From NCBI RefSeq assembly GCF_000424685.1, contig NZ_AUKJ01000004.1, forward strand, positions 1 to 64,000: DNA of 64,000 nt, in the 5' to 3' direction. The notes below the pieces were generated by a model. That model made no database searches, was not told the origin of the DNA, and was given only the letters and a program-made list of their open reading frames with translations. Positions 52,935 through 64,000 of this stretch are shown here, in pieces; the stretch's first letter is position 1, and every line of letters begins with the position of its first letter. A program made the translations under genes and the position numbers. Origin of the DNA: Methylococcus capsulatus str. Texas = ATCC 19069 (lineage in GTDB: Bacteria > Pseudomonadota > Gammaproteobacteria > Methylococcales > Methylococcaceae).

Positions 52935-54575
52935 ATGAGCGGCCCCAAGTTCAGCGACATCACCCTCCCTCCCGATCTGACCGGTCACGGCAAAGGCACC
53001 GGCCCAGTGCGCCGCCGCCGTCCGATCTACGTCGACCTGCTGCCGCCCTGCAACAGCGCCTGTCCGGCCGGCGAAAACATCCAGGCCTGGCTGGCCGAGG
53101 CCCAGGCCGGCCGCTACCGGCGCGCCTGGCAGATCCTGATGCGGGACAACCCGATGCCGGCGGTGCACGGCCGCGTCTGCTACCACCCCTGCGAGTCCCA
53201 TTGCAACCGCAACGAAGTCGACGAGGCGGTGAGCATCCATGCGGTCGAACGCTTCCTGGGTGACCTCGCACTGCGGGAGGGCTGGGAGGCGGAGACCGAG
53301 GCGCCGCCCAGCGGCCGGCGGGTGCTGGTGATCGGCGCCGGACCCAGCGGGCTGTCGGCCGCCTATCATCTCGTGCGCCTGGGACATGAGGTCGAGATCC
53401 ACGAGGCGGGCCCCTTGGCCGGCGGCATGATGCATTTCGGTATCCCCGCCTATCGCCTGCCCCGTCGCGAACTGGAGCAGGAAATCCAGCGCATCCAGCG
53501 GATGGGGGTCAAAATCCGGCTCAATCACCGGGTCGATGACGTACTCGAGGAGCAGACCAATGGACGTTTCGATGCCGTCTTCCTCGCCATCGGAGCGCAG
53601 CTGAGCAAACGGGTCGAGATCCCCTCCCGCGATGCCGGCAAGATTCTCGATGCAGTCAGTTTCCTCCGTCAGTCCGCCAGCGGCGATCCGCCGAAACTGG
53701 GACGCCGGGTCGCAATCTACGGCGGCGGCAACACCGCCATGGACGCCGCCCGCACCGCCAAGCGCCTGGGTGCGGAAGAAGCCCTCATCATCTACCGCCG
53801 CGACCGCGAGCACATGCCGGCCCATCCGTTCGAGGCCGACGAGGCGCTGGAGGAGGGCGTCAAGATCAATTGGCTGCGCAGCATCAAGCAGATCGACCAG
53901 ACCCACATCCAGGTCGAGGTCATGCGCATCGACGAACACGGCTACCCGCAGCCGACGGGAGAATTCGAGACCCTGGAAGCCGACGCCCTGATCCTCGCCC
54001 TGGGGCAGGACACCGACACCGCCTTCCTGCACAGGATCCCCGGAATCCGCTTCAAGGAAGACGGCACGGTGCTGGTCGACGCCAACCTGATGACCGGCAA
54101 GGCCGGCATCTTCGCCGGCGGCGACATGGTGCCCAGCGAGCGCACCGTGACGGTCGCGGTCGGCCATGGCAAGAAGGCCGCCCGCCACATCGACGCCTAT
54201 CTGCGCGGCACGACCTATGCCCCACCCCCCAAACATCCCGTCGTCGGCTTCGACCAGCTCCACGTCTGGTACCTGACCGAGGCCGACCAGCGCGAACAAC
54301 CCGTGCTCGACCCGGTCGTGCGGGCCTATGGCTTCGACGAGGTCGTGCAGGGGCTGAGCGAGCCCGAGGCGCTGTTCGAGGCGCGGCGCTGCTTCTCCTG
54401 CGGTAACTGTTTCGAATGCGATGGCTGCTACGGCGCCTGCCCCGAGCAGGCCATCGTCAAGCTGGGCCCGGGCAAACGCTACCGCTACGACTACGACCGC
54501 TGCACCGGCTGTGCCGTATGCCATGAACAATGTCCCGCCCATGCCATTGAAATGATCAGCGAACCGGGAGCTTGA
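52935..54575 (+). CDS. GltD-like FAD/NAD(P) oxidoreductase with C-terminal 2[4Fe-4S] ferredoxin domain
   Basis: The 546-residue flavoprotein resembles the glutamate synthase small subunit. In order: an N-terminal cysteine domain (CNSACPAGENIQAW, CYHPCESHCNRNEVD), an FAD-binding fold (VLVIGAGPSGLSAAYHL, about residue 130), an NAD(P) fold (VAIYGGGNTAMDAA, about 260), and a C-terminal ferredoxin with two cluster motifs (CFSCGNCFECDGCYGACP from 486, CTGCAVCHEQCP). Its start overlaps nothing, but its stop lies six bases before the next gene. It may pass electrons between NADPH and the ferredoxin or flavodoxin of the next enzyme; the direction is inferred. Confidence 0.85.
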   Translation: MSGPKFSDITLPPDLTGHGKGTGPVRRRRPIYVDLLPPCNSACPAGENIQAWLAEAQAGRYRRAWQILMRDNPMPAVHGRVCYHPCESHCNRNEVDEAVSIHAVERFLGDLALREGWEAETEAPPSGRRVLVIGAGPSGLSAAYHLVRLGHEVEIHEAGPLAGGMMHFGIPAYRLPRRELEQEIQRIQRMGVKIRLNHRVDDVLEEQTNGRFDAVFLAIGAQLSKRVEIPSRDAGKILDAVSFLRQSASGDPPKLGRRVAIYGGGNTAMDAARTAKRLGAEEALIIYRRDREHMPAHPFEADEALEEGVKINWLRSIKQIDQTHIQVEVMRIDEHGYPQPTGEFETLEADALILALGQDTDTAFLHRIPGIRFKEDGTVLVDANLMTGKAGIFAGGDMVPSERTVTVAVGHGKKAARHIDAYLRGTTYAPPPKHPVVGFDQLHVWYLTEADQREQPVLDPVVRAYGFDEVVQGLSEPEALFEARRCFSCGNCFECDGCYGACPEQAIVKLGPGKRYRYDYDRCTGCAVCHEQCPAHAIEMISEPGA

Positions 54576-54580
54576 GACCC

Positions 54581-58147
<3,567 letters not shown>

Positions 58148-58162
58148 CCGAGGAAACGCGCC

Positions 58163-59164
58163 ATGGACCTGAGCACAAACTATATGGGACTGTCTCTGAA
58201 GCACCCCGTCGTCGCGTCGGCCTCCCCGCTTTCGGAAAGCCTCCACGGCATCAGACGGCTGGAAGACGGGGGCGTCGCCGCCGTGGTCCTGTTTTCCCTG
58301 TTCGAAGAGCAGATCCAGCAGGAAAACGAGGTGTTCTCACGGCTGCTGACCGCGGGAAGCGAAAGCTTCGCCGAATCGTTGAGCTATTTTCCGGCAACCA
58401 CCGCTCATCATGCCGGACCGGATCGCTATCTCGAGCTGATCCGGCGAGCCGTCGAAGCCGTCGACATTCCGGTCATCGCCAGTTTGAACTGTGTGAGCGA
58501 CGAGGGCTGGATCGACTATGCACGCCAGATCGAACAGGCCGGTGCCCACGGCCTGGAGCTCAACATCTATGGCATCGAAACCGATCCCACCATCTCCGGC
58601 GGAGAAATCGAACAGCGCTATGTCAATAGCCTGACAGCAGTCAAGTCGGCGGTTCACATCCCCGTCGCCTTGAAGCTCAGCCCGTATTTCAGCGCCATGG
58701 CCCACATGGCCGTGCGCCTCGAACGAGCCGGCGCTGATGCGCTGGTGCTGTTCAACCGTTTTTACCAGCCGGACGTCGATGTCGAGCGGCTGGACCTCCA
58801 TCCCTCGCTGGAACTGAGCAGCCCCAGCGAAATACGTCTGCCCCTGCTCTGGATCGCTCTGCTGCACGGCAAGCTCCGCCTTTCGCTGGGCGCCACGACC
58901 GGCGTCGCCGGCGCCGGAGAGGTGGTCAAATATCTGCTCGCGGGCGCCGATGCCGTCATGACCGCCTCCGCCCTGCTGCGGCACGGACCCAGCTACGCCG
59001 CGGTGCTCGTGAAAGGCCTGGAGCACTGGATGGACGCTCACGGTTTCGCATCCGTCACCTTGCTCAAGGGAATCATGGGCCATGACAGGATCGCCAACCC
59101 TGCCGCCTACGAACGGGCCAACTACCTCAAAGTCCTGGACTCCTATCAGATGCCGCCCGTGTGA
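58163..59164 (+). CDS. Dihydroorotate dehydrogenase-like FMN protein
   Basis: The 333-residue TIM-barrel flavoprotein belongs to the dihydroorotate dehydrogenase family but not to the classic PyrD group. It shows NYMGLSLKHPVVASASPLSE, IASLNCVSDEGWIDYARQIE, ALKLSPYFSAM and the phosphate-binding TTGVAGAGEVVKYLLAGADA. This type usually lies with pyruvate:ferredoxin oxidoreductase genes, and its true reaction is unknown. It begins 15 bp after nifJ. Confidence 0.88.
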   Translation: MDLSTNYMGLSLKHPVVASASPLSESLHGIRRLEDGGVAAVVLFSLFEEQIQQENEVFSRLLTAGSESFAESLSYFPATTAHHAGPDRYLELIRRAVEAVDIPVIASLNCVSDEGWIDYARQIEQAGAHGLELNIYGIETDPTISGGEIEQRYVNSLTAVKSAVHIPVALKLSPYFSAMAHMAVRLERAGADALVLFNRFYQPDVDVERLDLHPSLELSSPSEIRLPLLWIALLHGKLRLSLGATTGVAGAGEVVKYLLAGADAVMTASALLRHGPSYAAVLVKGLEHWMDAHGFASVTLLKGIMGHDRIANPAAYERANYLKVLDSYQMPPV

Positions 59165-59178
59165 GGGGGGCGACATGA

Positions 59179-59204
59179 AAGGCGTGGCCGGGAAACCACG
59201 CCTT
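59179..59204. terminator. Hairpin between convergent DHOD-like and ComEA-like genes
   Basis: AAGGCGTGG, an 8-base loop and CCACGCCTT form a perfect 9-bp stem 15 bp after the plus-strand stop. It lacks a long U-tract on either strand, so termination strength is uncertain. Confidence 0.5.
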
Positions 59205-59229
59205 CCCGCAAGGAAAAAACGCCGCGGCT

Positions 59230-59580
59230 TCAGTGCCGGGGTTTCGCCGCCGGGGTTTCGGCAGGCGCCGGGGTCGCAGTCCCGGGGGGAGTGGCGGCGG
59301 CCGGCGCCGGCGAGGCCGCCGTATCGGCCTTGACGGTGATCTTGTCACGATTCTTGGCCAGAATGCCTTCCTTGATGCCCTTTACGCGCTTGAGGTCGTC
59401 GACTGATTTGAAGTTGCCGTGAGCCTCACGGTCCTTCACGATGGCCTCTGCTTTGGCTTTTCCCACACCGGTCATCGTCGCGGCGATTTCCTCGGCGGTC
59501 GCGGAGTTGATATCCAGCGGTTCGGCCCAGGCTGCAAGGCTGAATAACATGAACAAAAGCAAGGCGAACAGTTTTTTCAT
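59230..59580 (-). CDS. ComEA-like helix-hairpin-helix protein
   Basis: The 116-residue exported protein has a signal peptide (LFALLLFMLFSLAAWA), then a helix-hairpin-helix domain (LDINSATAEEIAATMTGVGK, FKSVDDLKRVKGI). The last 40 residues are a low-complexity Ala/Pro/Thr tail. Such proteins bind DNA at the cell surface and are linked to DNA uptake, but many are of unknown role. ATG 59580 is chosen because the signal starts there. Confidence 0.85.
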   Translation of the reverse strand: MKKLFALLLFMLFSLAAWAEPLDINSATAEEIAATMTGVGKAKAEAIVKDREAHGNFKSVDDLKRVKGIKEGILAKNRDKITVKADTAASPAPAAATPPGTATPAPAETPAAKPRH

Positions 59581-59756
59581 GTCAGTCTCCAACATGAGGG
59601 TTGCAGGAGTTTTTTACTATAGAAGGGGTTCTCCGGAAATCAATGTGCCCTTGTAGCCGGCGGGCGGGACTTGCCCTTCCCGGCCCTGGCTGGGTAAAGT
59701 GCCTTCCCTGTCGTAATCGCCAGATTCCATCCACAACCCCGTCCCGAGGGCACCCC

Positions 59757-60164
59757 ATGGACCAAGATCAAGCTTTCCGCCGGACCCTGGCCGGCCTCAC
59801 CGCAACCGCCGCGCTGCTGGCCGGCTGCGGCAGCGAAACCCCCGAACCGGCCAAGACTTCGGCGCCAGCCGCCACGACGAGTTCCACTCCTTCCACGCCT
59901 CCACACATTCCGGTGACTCAGTCCGAGCACCAGATTTTCGAAAAACTTTATGTCGAGAAATGCATCAAGGGACAGCAAAACGATCCCGACAGCCTTGTCA
60001 AGGACGACCAGGAACTGGGACGGGTGTGCGAGTGCATGGCGAAGGAGATATCGCAGCGGATCAGCAAAGCCGACGCCGTGCATTTCAATCAGAAAGGGGA
60101 ATTCCCGTTCGACCTGGTCATCATGAGCAATCAGGCCGCGAACCACTGCCTGGGTTCTTCGTAA
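59757..60164 (+). CDS. Small lipoprotein of unknown function
   Basis: The 135-residue protein has a lipobox (TATAALLAGCGSE), a Thr/Ser/Pro-rich spacer (about residues 35-58) and a helical domain with three cysteines (YVEKCIKGQQ, GRVCECMAKEI) and a final NHCLGSS. It is probably anchored in a membrane after lipid attachment. GAGGG precedes the ATG. No family was recognised. Confidence 0.75.
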   Translation: MDQDQAFRRTLAGLTATAALLAGCGSETPEPAKTSAPAATTSSTPSTPPHIPVTQSEHQIFEKLYVEKCIKGQQNDPDSLVKDDQELGRVCECMAKEISQRISKADAVHFNQKGEFPFDLVIMSNQAANHCLGSS

Positions 60165-60267
60165 GATCTGCCGCAGCCAGCCGGCGGCCCCATGAATCCC
60201 GGTCGACCGCCAGGCGCGATGGGTGCGCCGGGCGGGTTTTCGAGGACGGCCACCGCGGCGATGCTCC

Positions 60268-61098
60268 TCAAGGACCGTCGGGCAGATTGCCGCTGATCGT
60301 CGACTGTTTCCCTTTGAAGGTGACGGTGCCCGACACCCCGCCGTTGCTGGCCGCGATGTTGCCGGTGATCACGGAACCGGTGACGGTGGTGATCGAGCCC
60401 TGGGCACTCTTGAGTCCACCGCCGTCTCCGCCGGCCTGGTTGCCGTTCAATACGGAATTCTTGAGGTAGGCGGAACCGAAGCTGTAAATCCCGCCGCCAC
60501 CGCCGCCGGCCTTGTTGCCGGTCACCTCGGATCCATACAGCGACAGGGTTCCCCAGCCGGAGGCCGAACTGTTGTTGTAGATGCCGCCGCCGTCCAACCC
60601 GGCGATGTTTCCGGTGACCTGAGACTGCTTCAGGGTGGTCGTGCCGTAATTGTAGATACCGCCGCCGTGATTCACGGCGTTGTTCCCGACGACCGTCGAA
60701 CCGATCAGCGTCAGATCGCCGTAGTTGAGAATGCCACCGCCATCGCCGACACCGCCGCCACCGGTGATGGTGAGATTCTTGACCTTGACCCTGTTGGCCG
60801 CTCCCATGATGGTCAACACCGTCCCGCCGCCCGCCCCGAACAAGGTCGGCGCCGTGCCTTTGCCTCGCAGTTCGACGTTTTTCCACACCACGAAATGGCC
60901 CACACAGGTGCCCGATATCTCCAGAGTACCCCCCGACTTGATGGCATCCAGCTCAGACTGGAGATTGGTCGGACAATAAACCCGCTTGGCCAGTGCGGGC
61001 TCGGCCACCGACGCCAGGAGGAGGAGCACTACCCCGGAGCGGGGTCCTATCCTTGAGATTCCACTGGGCCGTCTCACCTGACGCAGTCCATCGTTCAT
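60268..61098 (-). CDS. Glycine-rich beta-helix (pectate-lyase-like) exported protein
   Basis: The 276-residue protein has a signal peptide (SGVVLLLLASVAEPALA) and then repeats of about 22-30 residues with GGGIYNYG, GGGIYNNSS, GGGIYSFG and GGGLKSAQG, each followed by T/S-x-V-x-GN. This is the pattern of right-handed beta-helix and polymorphic outer-membrane proteins. It has two cysteines in the N-terminal region (YCPTN, SGTCVG). No catalytic residues were seen, so it may be an adhesin or surface protein. GAGG precedes ATG 61098. It lies downstream of nifA on the same strand, with a 109-bp gap. Confidence 0.8.
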   Translation of the reverse strand: MNDGLRQVRRPSGISRIGPRSGVVLLLLASVAEPALAKRVYCPTNLQSELDAIKSGGTLEISGTCVGHFVVWKNVELRGKGTAPTLFGAGGGTVLTIMGAANRVKVKNLTITGGGGVGDGGGILNYGDLTLIGSTVVGNNAVNHGGGIYNYGTTTLKQSQVTGNIAGLDGGGIYNNSSASGWGTLSLYGSEVTGNKAGGGGGGIYSFGSAYLKNSVLNGNQAGGDGGGLKSAQGSITTVTGSVITGNIAASNGGVSGTVTFKGKQSTISGNLPDGP

Positions 61099-61207
61099 AA
61101 CCACCTCGCATTGTTCTTGGGAAAGGCGCGCGGACCGGCCAGCGGCACGCACGGACGAGGGCCTGCCGACATGTACAGCACGTCCCGATACGGCCCCGCC
61201 GCGAATT

Positions 61208-64000
<2,793 letters not shown>

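Overview
The window looks like the chromosome of a gammaproteobacterial methanotroph very close to Methylococcus capsulatus. The reasons are high GC content, a complete calcium/PQQ methanol dehydrogenase operon (mxaF to mxaD), a hopanoid operon built on a squalene-synthase-type enzyme, copper-handling genes, and a NifL/NifA regulatory pair. The species call is inferred from recognised protein families, not from a database match.

Layout. 1-0.7 kb holds the end of an IS3-family element inserted in an IS91-type transposase remnant, next to the 3' end of parC. 0.7-8.7 kb holds topoisomerase IV (parC, parE), then xseB-ispA-dxs and apt; IspA and Dxs supply isoprenoid precursors. 8.7-21 kb is hopanoid biosynthesis: hpnH faces away from an operon of sqs, shc, hpnG, hpnN and hpnO, followed by copC and copD, with hpnM convergent. 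21-26.6 kb is a metal cluster: a Cu(I)-type P1B ATPase, a protein with a cysteine-less HMA-like region, three small membrane or cysteine-rich proteins and a TauE/SafE-family membrane protein with a Met/His tail. 26.7-28.6 kb is methionine salvage (mtnB, mtnD, mtnC). 28.8-32.7 kb is mixed: a Tat-exported DUF882 protein, tpm, an RRM protein, a cold-shock protein and a frameshifted SLC13/ArsB-like permease. 32.9-33.8 kb is a decayed IS5-family element whose right end forms the 3' end of mxaD.

33.7-43.4 kb is the mxa operon on the minus strand in the order mxaF-J-G-I-R-S-A-C-K-L-D. MxaF and MxaI form methanol dehydrogenase, MxaG is its cytochrome acceptor, MxaJ is a periplasmic accessory protein, and the MoxR/von Willebrand factor group MxaR, S, A, C, K and L is thought to mature the enzyme and insert calcium. 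A NarL-type two-component system and a third unknown gene are transcribed away from mxaF, an arrangement like mxaYXZ of Paracoccus. Two GC-rich palindromic repeats and one strong hairpin lie between genes of the operon, where they could adjust the amounts of each product.

46-52.8 kb holds a zinc alcohol dehydrogenase, pepN, and a CpxP/Spy-like protein with an OmpR-type two-component system. 52.9-59.2 kb is a redox trio: a GltD-like flavoprotein with a ferredoxin domain, a one-chain pyruvate:ferredoxin/flavodoxin oxidoreductase, and a dihydroorotate-dehydrogenase-like protein. 59.2-64 kb has a ComEA-like helix-hairpin-helix protein, a lipoprotein, a glycine-rich beta-helix protein, and nifA-nifL; nifL runs off the window. 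No rRNA, tRNA or CRISPR array was recognised.
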